This document shows positions 38,870 to 48,211 of a DNA stretch of 64,000 nt, one piece after another. The stretch is from Prochlorococcus sp. AG-347-G20. GTDB lineage: Bacteria > Cyanobacteriota > Cyanobacteriia > PCC-6307 > Cyanobiaceae. A program made the translations under genes and the position numbers. The stretch's first letter is position 1. Every line of letters begins with the position of its first letter. Under the pieces are notes generated by a model. It ran no database searches and was not told where the DNA came from. It saw nothing but the letters and a program-made list of their open reading frames with translations. The stretch covers positions 1 to 64,000 of the forward strand of contig QCBJ01000005.1 of assembly GCA_003281645.1 (NCBI GenBank), in the 5' to 3' direction.

Positions 38870-39934
38870 ATGAAAAAAAAAATACCAGTTATAGTTGTTT
38901 CAGGATTTCTTGGTTCAGGTAAAACAACTTTTCTTAGATATCTATTAAAAGAGAGTAATAAAAAATTTGGTTTAATAATTAATGAATTTGGTGATGTTGG
39001 AATTGACGGTGATTTGATTAAAAGTTGTGATAAATGTAATGAATCCAAAGAAGACTGCGTAATCGAATTAAACAATGGATGTTTATGCTGTACTGTTCAA
39101 GATGATTTTGTTCCATCAATAAAAGCTCTCCTAGAATTTAATCCTCCTATCGAATCAATAATTATTGAAACAAGTGGCCTGGCACTACCAATTCCCTTAA
39201 TTCAAGCACTTAACTGGCCTGAGATTAGGTCTTCCATCTATCTTGATGTCGTTGTTGGTATCGTTAATGGGGAATCAATGCTTAATGGTTTACCAATTAA
39301 TGATTTAAATAAAATAACAAAACAATATAATGAAACAGATAAAATTGATCACAACGCCACTATAGATGAACTTTTTGAGGAGCAACTAGAAGTTTCTGAT
39401 ATTGTTTTAGTTTCTAGATCAGATATCTTAAATGATGATCAGTTTGACGTTGTAAAAAATAAAATTCAAGGAAGTCTAAACTCATCTACACCAGTGCTTA
39501 AATCCAAGAATGGCAAAATTGATTTAAATTATCTATTTGATTTTAATTTTAAAAAAGAGACTTATAAAGAATTTTTAACTGAAGAACATGACCATAATCA
39601 TGCTGAGCTCGTATCAGATTCATTTAAATTAAATTATTTCCTTGAAAAAAATGACTTTGAAAAGGAGATGTCAAAAATCTTGGATGAATTAAATATTCTT
39701 CGAATAAAAGGACGTATTTGGATCCCAAACAAAACATTGCCTTTACAAATACAAATTGTTGGAAAGAAAATTAATACTTGGTTTGAAGAAGCTCCAGACA
39801 ATTGTTGGAGACCAAATGATAATGCTGGGCTTGAATTAGTAATAATTTCCTTTGATGAAAAATCTATAAAAACTTTCAATAGAAAAATTAAAGAGAAATT
39901 TAAGATTTCAAGTGACCAAAAAATAGCAAATTGA
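38870..39934 (+). CDS. CobW/COG0523 family G3E GTPase (metallochaperone-like)
   Basis: A 354-residue GTPase. P-loop GFLGSGKTT at 12-20, metal-binding CLCC (Cys71, Cys73, Cys74), guanine-recognition region with SRSD, and a His-rich insertion EEHDHNHAEL near 240. The C-terminal CobW domain is present (LRIKGRIWIPN, then WFEEAPDNCW). Family members deliver Zn or other metals to target proteins, or act in cobalamin synthesis; in zinc-starved bacteria some are Zur targets. Cobalamin genes are not in this window, so metal insertion is the safer reading. It is separated by 46 bases from a mini zinc-ribbon protein. Confidence 0.85.
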   Translation: MKKKIPVIVVSGFLGSGKTTFLRYLLKESNKKFGLIINEFGDVGIDGDLIKSCDKCNESKEDCVIELNNGCLCCTVQDDFVPSIKALLEFNPPIESIIIETSGLALPIPLIQALNWPEIRSSIYLDVVVGIVNGESMLNGLPINDLNKITKQYNETDKIDHNATIDELFEEQLEVSDIVLVSRSDILNDDQFDVVKNKIQGSLNSSTPVLKSKNGKIDLNYLFDFNFKKETYKEFLTEEHDHNHAELVSDSFKLNYFLEKNDFEKEMSKILDELNILRIKGRIWIPNKTLPLQIQIVGKKINTWFEEAPDNCWRPNDNAGLELVIISFDEKSIKTFNRKIKEKFKISSDQKIAN

Positions 39935-39980
39935 CTTTATAGTAATTCGTCGGGATACTTACTACAGTAATCAGTCCAAG

Positions 39981-40145
39981 ATGGAAAATTCAAAAATTGC
40001 TTTAAAAAAAATAATCTCTGACGAAGTTACATCAATTGATAAAATAAAATGTTCAAAATGTGGAGGGGCAGGAAATTTTAAAACACATGAAAATTCTAGA
40101 AGAACTTGCTTAGTTTGTTTTGGTAGAGGCTACATAAACATTTAA
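39981..40145 (+). CDS. 54-residue CxxC-x-G zinc-ribbon mini-protein
   Basis: ATG 39981 opens a 54-codon frame. It encodes two CxxC motifs in a DnaJ-like pattern: KCSKCGGAGNF and later TCLVCFGRGYI, each followed by a Gly-rich turn (CxxCxGxG). This is half of the cysteine-rich DnaJ/BSD2-type zinc domain. The first 20 residues are helical and charged (MENSKIALKKIISDEV). Such mini-proteins can assist protein folding or disulfide handling, but no role is known to me for this one. It lies between a CobW GTPase gene and purS, both on the same strand. Confidence 0.7.
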   Translation: MENSKIALKKIISDEVTSIDKIKCSKCGGAGNFKTHENSRRTCLVCFGRGYINI

Positions 40146-40242
40146 TAACTCAGAAAACCTTAAGGTAAAAATATTTGTTTATTAATCAATAGTACTTTTT
40201 ATTAAGATTTAAACTAATCTTCTAGTAGAAATAAATTTTTAA

Positions 40243-40497
40243 TTGGATCAATTTGCTGTAAAAGTTTTTGTAAGACTAAGACCCTCAGTTTTAGATCCAG
40301 CAGGGGAAGCTACCAAATTTGCTTCTATAAAACTTGGAGCCGAGGGAATAAAATCACTACGTATAGGAAAGATGATTGAGGTAAAAATAGAAGGTAATGG
40401 TGAAAACGAAGTAAGAGAAAAAATTGATTTATTGTGTGATAGGTTATTCGCAAATACTGTTATTGAAGATTATGAGTATTCACTAGAAAAATTATAA
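40243..40497 (+). CDS. purS: phosphoribosylformylglycinamidine synthase subunit PurS
   Basis: An 84-residue PurS, the small dimeric component of the three-part FGAM synthase of purine synthesis. The pattern [20 protein letters not shown] and [12 protein letters not shown] matches the family. The start is TTG 40243; no ATG is near. It overlaps nothing, with its stop one base before the purQ ATG. Together with PurQ it delivers ammonia to PurL, which is not in this window. Confidence 0.93.
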   Translation: MDQFAVKVFVRLRPSVLDPAGEATKFASIKLGAEGIKSLRIGKMIEVKIEGNGENEVREKIDLLCDRLFANTVIEDYEYSLEKL

Positions 40498-40498
40498 G

Positions 40499-41161
40499 AT
40501 GGATAATTTTACTGTTGGAGTTGTTGTCTTCCCCGGTTCTAATTGTGATCGTGATGTTTCATGGGCATTGGAAGGTTGTTTAGACATAAGAACAAAATAC
40601 TTGTGGCATGAGTCTTCAGATTTAAGTGATGTAGATGCAATAGTTTTACCTGGAGGATTTAGCTATGGTGATTATTTAAGATGCGGAGCAATTGCGAGAT
40701 TCTCTCCATTAATAAATGCCTTGGATGAGTTTGTTAAAAGTGGGAAAAGAGTTTTAGGAATTTGTAATGGGTTTCAAATTTTGACAGAATCAGGTTTTTT
40801 GCCTGGTGCTCTTGTTGCAAATAAAAATCTAAATTTTATCTGTGATGACGTTGAACTGGATATTGTTTCTTCAAAAGGAGGTTGGTTTAATAATGGAGAT
40901 GAAAAACAAACTATTAAGTTGCCAATAGCGCATGGGGAAGGAAGATATCATTGTGATTCTGATACTTTAAAAAAACTTGTAGATAATGATTTGATTGCTT
41001 TGAGATATAAAAATAATCCCAATGGATCCTCATTCGATATCGCAGGCATTACTAATGAAAAGGGAAATGTTCTAGGTTTAATGCCTCATCCAGAGCGAGC
41101 ATGTGACGATATAATTGGTGGGACTGATGGTCTCTTTACATTAAAATCATTAATATTGTAA
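40499..41161 (+). CDS. purQ: phosphoribosylformylglycinamidine synthase, glutaminase subunit PurQ
   Basis: A 220-residue class I glutamine amidotransferase. Nucleophile Cys89 in GICNGFQIL, the His/Glu dyad in [10 protein letters not shown] near the C-terminus, and the N-terminal [13 protein letters not shown] identify PurQ. It supplies ammonia for FGAM formation with PurS and PurL. One base separates it from purS. A strong hairpin terminator lies six bases after its stop, shared with the convergent fbaA. Confidence 0.96.
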   Translation: MDNFTVGVVVFPGSNCDRDVSWALEGCLDIRTKYLWHESSDLSDVDAIVLPGGFSYGDYLRCGAIARFSPLINALDEFVKSGKRVLGICNGFQILTESGFLPGALVANKNLNFICDDVELDIVSSKGGWFNNGDEKQTIKLPIAHGEGRYHCDSDTLKKLVDNDLIALRYKNNPNGSSFDIAGITNEKGNVLGLMPHPERACDDIIGGTDGLFTLKSLIL

Positions 41162-41166
41162 TAAAA

Positions 41167-41198
41167 AAAAAAGACCCCCAGTTTTGGAGGTCTTTTTT
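41167..41198. terminator. bidirectional rho-independent terminator between purQ and fbaA
   Basis: A run of A, then GACCCCCA (41173-41180), loop GTTT (41181-41184), TGGAGGTC (41185-41192) and TTTTTT (41193-41198). The stem has one mismatch (C against A); A-tract and T-tract extend it, so it works in both directions for the convergent purQ and fbaA. It is the clearest terminator in the window. Confidence 0.85.
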
Positions 41199-41216
41199 AT
41201 TTAATTTGGGAAGAAA

Positions 41217-42290
41217 TTAAACAGCAGCTTTTACTTTTGGATCTAAATTACCTTTTGCGTAAAGATCAGCAAAATAATTAGTGCTGTTCTGTTTGATCTT
41301 ACTTGCTTGACCTTCGCACCAGAACTGCTTGTATCTATCAAGACAAACTTGCTTCATGTATTTTCTGGCAGGTTTGTTGAAATGTCTTGGGTCAAAGTTT
41401 GCCTTATCAGCAAATGCTGCTTCTCTAACCGCGGCAGTGAAAGCAAGTCTGTTATCGGTATCAATGTTGACTTTCCTAACTCCATTTCTAATTCCCTCTT
41501 GAATCTCTTCAACAGGAACACCATATGTTTGAGGAATTTCACCACCATATTTGTTAATGATATCCAACCATTCTTGAGGAACTGAACTAGATCCATGCAT
41601 TACAAGATGGGTATTTGGAAGTGCTTTATGAATTTCAGCAATTCTGCTTATCGCGAGAACTTCTCCTGTAGGTTTTCTTGTGAATTTATAAGCACCATGA
41701 CTTGTACCTATAGCAATAGCTAATGCATCAACTTTTGTTTTAGCAACAAAATCTGCAGCTTCTTCAGGATCAGTCAAAAGCATATCTGTAGAAAGTTCAC
41801 CTTCAAATCCATGTCCATCTTCTGCTTCACCTTTCCCTGTTTCTAATGAACCTAAGCAACCTAATTCTCCTTCAACACTAACTCCAACTGAATGAGCAAA
41901 ATCTACTACTTTTTTAGTAACTGCAACATTATATTCGTAACTAGCGGGTGTTTTTGCATCTGCCTCTAGAGAACCATCCATCATTACTGATGTGAAACCA
42001 TTTATTGCTGCTGAATAGCATGTTGATGGCTCATTACCATGGTCTTGGTGCATTACTACTGGAATATTAGGATATGTTTCTGTAGCAGCAAGAATTAGAT
42101 GACGTAGGAAAATTTCTCCTGCATAATTTCTTGCCCCTCTTGAAGCTTGGAGGATTACAGGACTATCAGTTTCATATGCTGCTTCCATGATTGCTTGAAC
42201 TTGCTCAAGGTTATTAACATTGAAAGCTGGAATACCGTAACCATTCTCAGCAGCGTGATCTAAAAGTAGTCTTAGTGGAACGAGGGCCAT
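41217..42290 (-). CDS. fbaA: class II fructose-bisphosphate aldolase
   Basis: A 357-residue zinc-dependent aldolase cleaving or forming fructose-1,6-bisphosphate; cyanobacterial members also make sedoheptulose-1,7-bisphosphate for the Calvin cycle. Catalytic Asp83 and zinc ligand His84 lie in VMHQDHGN; the [28 protein letters not shown] and [16 protein letters not shown] blocks match the type found in plants' cyanobacterial ancestors. A class I aldolase is next upstream on the same strand. The upstream 147-base gap holds a TATACT -10 candidate. Confidence 0.95.
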   Translation of the reverse strand: MALVPLRLLLDHAAENGYGIPAFNVNNLEQVQAIMEAAYETDSPVILQASRGARNYAGEIFLRHLILAATETYPNIPVVMHQDHGNEPSTCYSAAINGFTSVMMDGSLEADAKTPASYEYNVAVTKKVVDFAHSVGVSVEGELGCLGSLETGKGEAEDGHGFEGELSTDMLLTDPEEAADFVAKTKVDALAIAIGTSHGAYKFTRKPTGEVLAISRIAEIHKALPNTHLVMHGSSSVPQEWLDIINKYGGEIPQTYGVPVEEIQEGIRNGVRKVNIDTDNRLAFTAAVREAAFADKANFDPRHFNKPARKYMKQVCLDRYKQFWCEGQASKIKQNSTNYFADLYAKGNLDPKVKAAV

Positions 42291-42338
42291 AATTAAAATA
42301 AGTTAAATGCTATATAAAGCATATGTTTCCGAGAGTTT

Positions 42339-42344
42339 AGTATA
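42339..42344 (-). promoter_or_regulatory. candidate -10 element for fbaA
   Basis: On the minus strand TATACT reads 42344 to 42339, about 49 bases before the fbaA ATG. The -35 is poor (TGACGT at 17 bases). A small hairpin ATGCT/AGCAT (42307-42321) lies in the leader. Assignment is tentative. Confidence 0.3.
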
Positions 42345-42437
42345 AAGAGGTATCAAATGTCACGTCATTAGATATACAAAATACTAAATTAAAGAAACTA
42401 ATCTTATGACCCAGAGTATATTTTTAGAATTTTTTAG

Positions 42438-43505
42438 TTAGTAAGTGTAGCCTGCTACAAACAATTGCTCATCAGATGAAGGTTGAGATCCTGCTACATA
42501 GCCACCTTTTGAAGCTTCAGAGTTTGCTTGAGCTCTTGCTATTAATGCTTTTTGACCTCCTTCAACGTCGCTTCCTTTCCAGGCCTTTAAGCATGAGTGC
42601 TGTAATGCTCTTCCATAGGAGAATGAAACATTCCATAAAGCTTTCCTGTAAAGAGTGTTCATATTATTTAGATAAACAGAAGCAGCTTCTTCGCTTAACC
42701 CTCCTGATAAGAAAACTATTCCAGGAACAGATCCAGGAACGCATCTTTCCATAGTTCTAATTGTCATTTCAGCAACCTTCATAGGATCAGCCTTTGTTGG
42801 ACAATCTGCTCCATTAACAGTCATAGAAGGTTTTAATAGAGTGCCTTCTAGAAAAACTCCATTTGCTTGACAGGCAATATAAACCTGCTTTATTACCTCT
42901 TCTTGAACTTCAGCAGTTTTTTCAATAGTATGGTCACCGTCCATTAAGATTTCAGGTTCAATAATTGGTACTAACCCAGATTCTTGAACTGATCTTGCAT
43001 ACCTTGCTAATCCCCAAGCATTCTCTTGAATTGATAGTTTTGAAGGACAACCATCATTTGTAATTTGCAGAACTGCTCTCCACTTTGCAAATCTGGCACC
43101 TTGTTCATAATATTTTGCGGCTCTTTCAACTAACCCATCTAGGCCAGAGCAAAAAGTTTCTACATCTCCTCCTCCTGGAAGAGGATTTAGGCCTTTATCG
43201 ACCTTTATACCTGGAATAATACCTAAATCATTTAGTTTCTTAACCATTGACTCGCCATCTTGGTGATTCTGATAAAGAGTTTCTTCGAAGAGGATTGCTC
43301 CACTTATATATTTGCCAAGACCTTCTGTAGTAAAAAGCATTCCTCTATATGCCTTCCTATTGTCTTCAGTATTCTCAACGCCAATTCCAGCGAGTCTTTT
43401 ACCTACTGTTTTAGTGGATTCATCTACCGCTAATATTCCTTTTCCTTTAGAAGCTAGTAATTGAGCATTTTCTTTAAGCTCATTTTTGTAATAATTTAAA
43501 GCCAT
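42438..43505 (-). CDS. fda: class I fructose-bisphosphate aldolase
   Basis: A 355-residue Schiff-base aldolase resembling plant and animal enzymes: LLASKGKGILAVDESTKTVGKRL, the SGAILFEETLYQ block, IIPGIKVDKGLNPLPGG, RFAKWRAVLQI, and catalytic Lys in GTLLKPSMT (around 228). The tail ends in Tyr as in eukaryotic class I enzymes. It is next to, and unrelated in sequence to, the class II fbaA. Having both types lets the reaction run with or without zinc. A 103-base gap separates it from the Gfo/Idh gene. Confidence 0.95.
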   Translation of the reverse strand: MALNYYKNELKENAQLLASKGKGILAVDESTKTVGKRLAGIGVENTEDNRKAYRGMLFTTEGLGKYISGAILFEETLYQNHQDGESMVKKLNDLGIIPGIKVDKGLNPLPGGGDVETFCSGLDGLVERAAKYYEQGARFAKWRAVLQITNDGCPSKLSIQENAWGLARYARSVQESGLVPIIEPEILMDGDHTIEKTAEVQEEVIKQVYIACQANGVFLEGTLLKPSMTVNGADCPTKADPMKVAEMTIRTMERCVPGSVPGIVFLSGGLSEEAASVYLNNMNTLYRKALWNVSFSYGRALQHSCLKAWKGSDVEGGQKALIARAQANSEASKGGYVAGSQPSSDEQLFVAGYTY

Positions 43506-43608
43506 TCTTTAATAATTCAGTTCAATTGATTTTTCCAGAATATGAAAAAAAAATAAAATCAATCCAATACTTTATCGGGTGATAATTGCTACTTATAAAT
43601 GTATAGCC

Positions 43609-44706
43609 TTAAATTTTGATACTTAATCCACTTTTGGAAGATTCTCTTATGGCTTCGCAAACTTTATGACTAGCAAGTCCCTCACATAAGCCTGGGATTA
43701 CAGGTATCCCATTAATTATACTCTGAGCCCATAAATTTTGAATTCTCAAAACTGGAGCTATTCTCCCATCAGTCCATGTTTTTACAAAATTAAAACTTGA
43801 ATCTGCAGTTAGATTTTGTATTTTATTTTCGTTGTTTGAATATTTCAAATTAAAACCATGTACATAATCTTTTTGGTTTTCGCTTTTAAGAATTAGTGAA
43901 CCTTCGCTTCCATATATTTCTAAACTAAATCCTCTACCATTTTTAGAAATTGATGATAAAGATACCTGACATGGAATAGGATTTGAGCTGTAGTTTGATA
44001 TTTCTATATTAGCGAGACATACATCTTCACTCGTAACATCATTTAAATCAGATGAATTAGGTAAAGGTCTTTTTTTTATTGATGTTGCTAACTTGCCAGA
44101 CACGTTTATTGCTTCTCCAAAAAACCAATTCAACATATCGAATGCATGAGTACCTAAAGCGCCAATAACTCCTCCACCTTTTTCTTCCAATGAATACCAA
44201 TTCCAGGATCTTTTGGGGTCGGATCTACTGCCCATTAACCAATCTAATTTGACTAAATATATATCTCCTAAGATATTTTCATCAATAAGTTTTTTTGTCT
44301 GAAGGAAAAGAGGTACTGCTCTATATTCAAAATCAACACATACGCTTAAATTATTAATCAAAGATATTCTCTGAAGTTCTTCTATTTCAGGGGACGATAT
44401 TGATACAGGTTTTTCTAGGAGCAAATTTTTATTATTCTCAAGAGCTTGTTTTGCTAACTTAAATCTTGATTCAGGAGGAGTGGCAATAATAATTCCATCA
44501 ATTTTGGGAGATTTAACTAAGTCTTCCCAATTGTGAAAAAAATCTAAGCCCGTTTCTTTTTCTAATATCGATTTTTGCTTTTTCTCGTAATGATAAATTG
44601 CTACAGGAGTTAAATGATCAGACTCTTTTAATGCCTCTAAATGGACTTTTTTCCCAAATCCTAGTCCAGCGATCGCTATTTTTAATTTTTTATTTTTAGT
44701 ATTCAT
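43609..44706 (-). CDS. Gfo/Idh/MocA family oxidoreductase
   Basis: A 365-residue NAD(P)-dependent oxidoreductase. N-terminal Rossmann GLGFGKKVHLEAL, the EKPVSIS motif (97-103 region) with the catalytic Lys, and the C-terminal alpha/beta dimerisation domain with GVIGALGTHAFDMLNWF. Substrates of the family are sugars, inositol or biliverdin; which applies is unknown. The distinct family member BvdR would be shorter. It is two bases downstream of a secreted protein gene and one more from accD, on the same strand. Confidence 0.85.
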   Translation of the reverse strand: MNTKNKKLKIAIAGLGFGKKVHLEALKESDHLTPVAIYHYEKKQKSILEKETGLDFFHNWEDLVKSPKIDGIIIATPPESRFKLAKQALENNKNLLLEKPVSISSPEIEELQRISLINNLSVCVDFEYRAVPLFLQTKKLIDENILGDIYLVKLDWLMGSRSDPKRSWNWYSLEEKGGGVIGALGTHAFDMLNWFFGEAINVSGKLATSIKKRPLPNSSDLNDVTSEDVCLANIEISNYSSNPIPCQVSLSSISKNGRGFSLEIYGSEGSLILKSENQKDYVHGFNLKYSNNENKIQNLTADSSFNFVKTWTDGRIAPVLRIQNLWAQSIINGIPVIPGLCEGLASHKVCEAIRESSKSGLSIKI

Positions 44707-44708
44707 TC

Positions 44709-45101
44709 TTATTTATTAATAAACTCTGAACAGCTATTTTCAATAACAACATCTATAAGTTCATCATTATTAGAAGTTTGCCATTTTGAATTGAATTGAG
44801 GAATTCCATTTATTGATTTATCTTTGAACTTTTTTTCATTGCAATTAATTCTCATTACATAAAGTGATAACTCTCCATCATCATCAGAATTAGTTGGATT
44901 CTTAAAGAACTTTGTTAATACACTTATTTCACCATTTGGGAGCGACTTAATACTCCCTTTATCAAGCCATTCTTTCCCATCATCATTCTCTTTAAGGAGA
45001 ACCCAATCAACATTTCCTATCGCATATGAATAGGAGGCAAAGTTTAAAATAAAGAGAAGAAGGCTTAAAGAAAAATAAAATAAATTAGATATTATTCTCA
45101 T
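44709..45101 (-). CDS. secreted hypothetical protein (possible adhesin-E-like domain)
   Basis: I choose ATG 45099-45101, one base after the accD stop, giving 130 residues; the frame reaches back to 45122 but that would overlap accD. A signal peptide is clear (MRIISNLFYFSLSLLLFI, cleavage likely after SYA). The mature domain has the pattern DWVLLKENDDGKEWLDKGSI, NGEISVLTKF, MRINCNEKKF and a final NSC: two cysteines that could form a disulfide. The pattern resembles the surface-adhesin protein E family, an inference by eye. It would be periplasmic or lumenal. Confidence 0.65.
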   Translation of the reverse strand: MRIISNLFYFSLSLLLFILNFASYSYAIGNVDWVLLKENDDGKEWLDKGSIKSLPNGEISVLTKFFKNPTNSDDDGELSLYVMRINCNEKKFKDKSINGIPQFNSKWQTSNNDELIDVVIENSCSEFINK

Positions 45102-45102
45102 T

Positions 45103-45984
45103 TTATATATTTGATTCTGCAAGTTCTTTTACACCATGAATTTTTAAAATTTTAGTCAGAGTATCCTTGAGATCTTTTCTTTTCACTATTACATCAACAA
45201 AACCATGCTCAAGCAGATATTCAGCTGTTTGAAAATTATCGGGTAATTTTTCTCTTAATGTTTGTTCTATAACCCTTCTTCCAGCAAATCCAATAAGTGC
45301 TTTAGGTTCAGCCAATATTAAATCACCTAACATCGCAAAGCTGGCTGTTACCCCTCCAGTAGTTGGATGAGTTAACAAGGGCATATATAGGAGATTTTTC
45401 TCTTTATGTTTTTTTAGTGCTCCAGATATTTTTGCCATTTGCATGAGACTTAACATACCTTCTTGCATCCTTGCTCCTCCTGATGCGCAAACAATAAGAA
45501 TTGGAAAATTTTCCAAAGTTGCTCTCTCAATTATCCTTGTAATTTTTTCACCAACTACTGAACCCATGGATCCTCCCATAAACCTAAAATCCATAACAGC
45601 TAATGCTAAAGGCATTGAATTCACAGAACAGATACCTGTTACGACCCCATCTCTTAAACCTGTACCTGCTTGACTTTCTTTAATTCGATCAGCATACGCT
45701 CTTCTATCTTTAAAACCCAAAGGATCTGTAGGACTTAGTGAACTATCAAATTCTTTGAATGAATTTTTATCAGCAATTATATTAATCCTTTCATCGCTAT
45801 TAATCCTATTGTGGTGTCCACAATTACTACAAACATTGAAATTTGAAATTAGGTCTTTTCTATAGGCTACTTGCGAACACTCTGAACATTTAACCCACAA
45901 ACCATCTCCTTCGTCAGTATCTTGGGAAACTTTCCCAACAAATTGATCTTTACGCCTTGCAGCAAACCAGTCGATTAATGACAC
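45103..45984 (-). CDS. accD: acetyl-CoA carboxylase carboxyltransferase subunit beta
   Basis: A 293-residue carboxyltransferase beta subunit of bacterial acetyl-CoA carboxylase, first step of fatty acid synthesis. The N-terminal zinc ribbon has Cys33, Cys36, Cys52 and Cys55 ([16 protein letters not shown]). The crotonase-fold domain follows with [31 protein letters not shown] and [11 protein letters not shown]. AccA, accB and accC are not here. The next gene starts one base after its stop. Confidence 0.96.
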   Translation of the reverse strand: MSLIDWFAARRKDQFVGKVSQDTDEGDGLWVKCSECSQVAYRKDLISNFNVCSNCGHHNRINSDERINIIADKNSFKEFDSSLSPTDPLGFKDRRAYADRIKESQAGTGLRDGVVTGICSVNSMPLALAVMDFRFMGGSMGSVVGEKITRIIERATLENFPILIVCASGGARMQEGMLSLMQMAKISGALKKHKEKNLLYMPLLTHPTTGGVTASFAMLGDLILAEPKALIGFAGRRVIEQTLREKLPDNFQTAEYLLEHGFVDVIVKRKDLKDTLTKILKIHGVKELAESNI

Positions 45985-46123
45985 AACTTTTCCTGTTTTT
46001 TCTATTTAAATCTAAGTAAGGTACTTTTATCAAGAAAGATATATAAAAATTTGAGATCCTCTAGATTAAAAACTTCTCAAAATTAAAAAATAATGATTTG
46101 AGTTGATAATCAAAAATTTATTA

Positions 46124-47020
46124 TTATTTATTTTTCTCCTCAATCATTTTATGAATTATTGGAGTGAGAATTAGTTCCATTGCGAATCCCATTTTCCCTC
46201 CATTTACTACGATACTTGTTGGACTTGACATAAATGAATCATTAATCATTCCAAGTAAGTATTGAAAATCAATCCCCCATTTCTCTCTTGCCCCTTTTCT
46301 GAAATGTATGATCACAAAGCTCTCATCAGGAGTTGGGATATTCCTGCATATGAAAGGATTAGAAGTGTCAATTGTGGGAATTCTTTGGAAATTAATATCG
46401 GTTTTGCTGAATTGTGGGCATATATGATTTATATAATCAGGCATTCTTCTCAATATAGTATCCACAATGGTTTCCGCTGAGTAACCTCTTTCTGCGTTAT
46501 CTCTATGGATTTTTTGAATCCACTCTAAATTTGTTATCGGAACAACTCCAACAAGTAGATCAGCAAAAGAGGCAACATTGTATCCATCACCTTCTACCCC
46601 GCCATGCAAACCTTCATAAAAAAGTACGTCTGTTCCCTCAGGAATATCTTCCCATGGAGTAAATTGCCCAGGTTCTAGAGATGTCCCAAGTCTTGTATTA
46701 TGTTCTTCTGCTTCTTCAAGACTATGTAGATAATATCTTTTCTTTCCTCCTCCAGTTTCACCATAGATTTTAAAAAGTTCTTCTAGCTTGTCAAAAAGAT
46801 TAGCATCTGGACCAAAATGTGAGAAATTTTCACCTTTTGAAAGAGCGTCTGCCATAGCTTTTTTCATAGGCATTCTTTCAAATCTGTGGTAACTATCACC
46901 TTCAACAACTGCGGGAACAATATCTTCTCTAGCAAAAATATGCTCAAAGGCTCTTTTTACTGTACTTGTTCCTGCTCCTGAAGATCCTGTTACAGCGACT
47001 ACTGGATGACGTTTTGACAT
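46124..47020 (-). CDS. prk: phosphoribulokinase, short proteobacterial-type
   Basis: A 298-residue kinase phosphorylating ribulose-5-phosphate to ribulose-1,5-bisphosphate for Rubisco. P-loop GSSGAGTSTV at 12-21, VEGDSYHRFER, HFGPDANLFD, GTDVLFYEGLHGGV and the NLEWIQKIHRDNAERGY block match bacterial class I PRK such as that of proteobacteria. Typical cyanobacterial and plant PRK is longer (about 330 residues) with a GDSGCGKS-type loop and a redox cysteine pair near the N-terminus. Here only two cysteines occur, both in the C-terminal half. Thiol switching by that mechanism is therefore unlikely. Confidence 0.94.
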   Translation of the reverse strand: MSKRHPVVAVTGSSGAGTSTVKRAFEHIFAREDIVPAVVEGDSYHRFERMPMKKAMADALSKGENFSHFGPDANLFDKLEELFKIYGETGGGKKRYYLHSLEEAEEHNTRLGTSLEPGQFTPWEDIPEGTDVLFYEGLHGGVEGDGYNVASFADLLVGVVPITNLEWIQKIHRDNAERGYSAETIVDTILRRMPDYINHICPQFSKTDINFQRIPTIDTSNPFICRNIPTPDESFVIIHFRKGAREKWGIDFQYLLGMINDSFMSSPTSIVVNGGKMGFAMELILTPIIHKMIEEKNK

Positions 47021-47109
47021 TTTTTAAAAACAATATCTAATGATTCTGACAGGTCATATGCCAACTTTATGTTTTACTTAAAAATATTTTTTTATTTATT
47101 AATTTTTTT

Positions 47110-48183
47110 TTAAATTTCATCCATTATTTTATCTCCGATTTCACTGCAAGATAAAACTTCAGTAGACCCATCAGCTAAATCTGCTGTTCTAAATCCTTTT
47201 GATAAAACTTTATCAATGGCAGTTTCTAAATTTTCTGCAGCTTCTTTTTCATTTAATCCAATTTTTAACATCATGGAAGCAGATAAAAGCATTGCAATAG
47301 GATTAGCTATGTTTTTACCAGCTATATCAGGAGCCGAACCATGAACAGGTTCAAAAACGCCTGGGCCATTATTGTTTAAAGAAGCAGATGGAAGCATACC
47401 AATAGAACCAGTTAACATTGCGGCTAAATCGCTTAAAATATCTCCAAATAAATTACTAGTTAAAATTACATCAAATTGACCAGGATCTCTAACTAATTGC
47501 ATTGCTGCATTATCAACGTACATATTGCTTAGAGATATATTTTTATCTTTTGAGGTGATATTTAAAACTGTATCTCTCCACAATTGACTAACCTCAAGAA
47601 CGTTTGATTTATCAACAGAACATATTTTTTTATTTCTTTGGTTAGCAATTTTTATTGCTATTTCAGTTATTCTTTCTATTTCGGTCGAATCATAAACCAT
47701 CGTATTGAAAGCTTTTGGGATTTTTGTATTTGTTATATGTCCTCTTGGTTTTCCAAAATAAATTCCTCCTATTAATTCTCTTACAACAATAAGATCTACA
47801 TGCTCAACGATTTCTTTTTTTAATGTACTTGCATCTAATAGAGATTTTCTTATTTTGACAGGCCTGATATTTGCGAAAAGGTTTAGGGCAGATCTTAACT
47901 TTAGTAACCCACTCTCTGGCCTTAATTCTCTTGCAAGAGAATCATATTTAATATCTCCAACACATGCTAAAAGTACTGCATCACTTTTCTTACATTGATC
48001 TAGTGTCTCATCTGGAGCAGGAGTATCATATTTTTCATATGCTATCCCTCCAAATAATTTTTCAATAATTTCAATATCGAAATTATGATTTTTTGAAAGC
48101 TTTTTTAAAACTTTTTTTGAAACTTCTGAAATCTCTGGTCCAATTCCGTCCCCTGACAATAAAACAATCTTATATTTCTTCAT
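47110..48183 (-). CDS. leuB: 3-isopropylmalate dehydrogenase
   Basis: A 357-residue NAD-dependent decarboxylating dehydrogenase of leucine synthesis. Visible are LLSGDGIGPEISEVSKKVL, LRPESGLLKLRSALNLFANIRP, VVRELIGGIYFG, the metal-binding NLFGDILSDLAAML, and GVFEPVHGSAPDIAGKNIANP. Length is normal. It is the downstream partner of lpxD on the same strand (28 bases apart), an unrelated pathway. Isocitrate and tartrate dehydrogenases are relatives but lack the LRPESGLL block. Confidence 0.95.
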   Translation of the reverse strand: MKKYKIVLLSGDGIGPEISEVSKKVLKKLSKNHNFDIEIIEKLFGGIAYEKYDTPAPDETLDQCKKSDAVLLACVGDIKYDSLARELRPESGLLKLRSALNLFANIRPVKIRKSLLDASTLKKEIVEHVDLIVVRELIGGIYFGKPRGHITNTKIPKAFNTMVYDSTEIERITEIAIKIANQRNKKICSVDKSNVLEVSQLWRDTVLNITSKDKNISLSNMYVDNAAMQLVRDPGQFDVILTSNLFGDILSDLAAMLTGSIGMLPSASLNNNGPGVFEPVHGSAPDIAGKNIANPIAMLLSASMMLKIGLNEKEAAENLETAIDKVLSKGFRTADLADGSTEVLSCSEIGDKIMDEI

Positions 48184-48211
48184 TTAAATTTTTGTTTAAT
48201 AGAACAATAAA

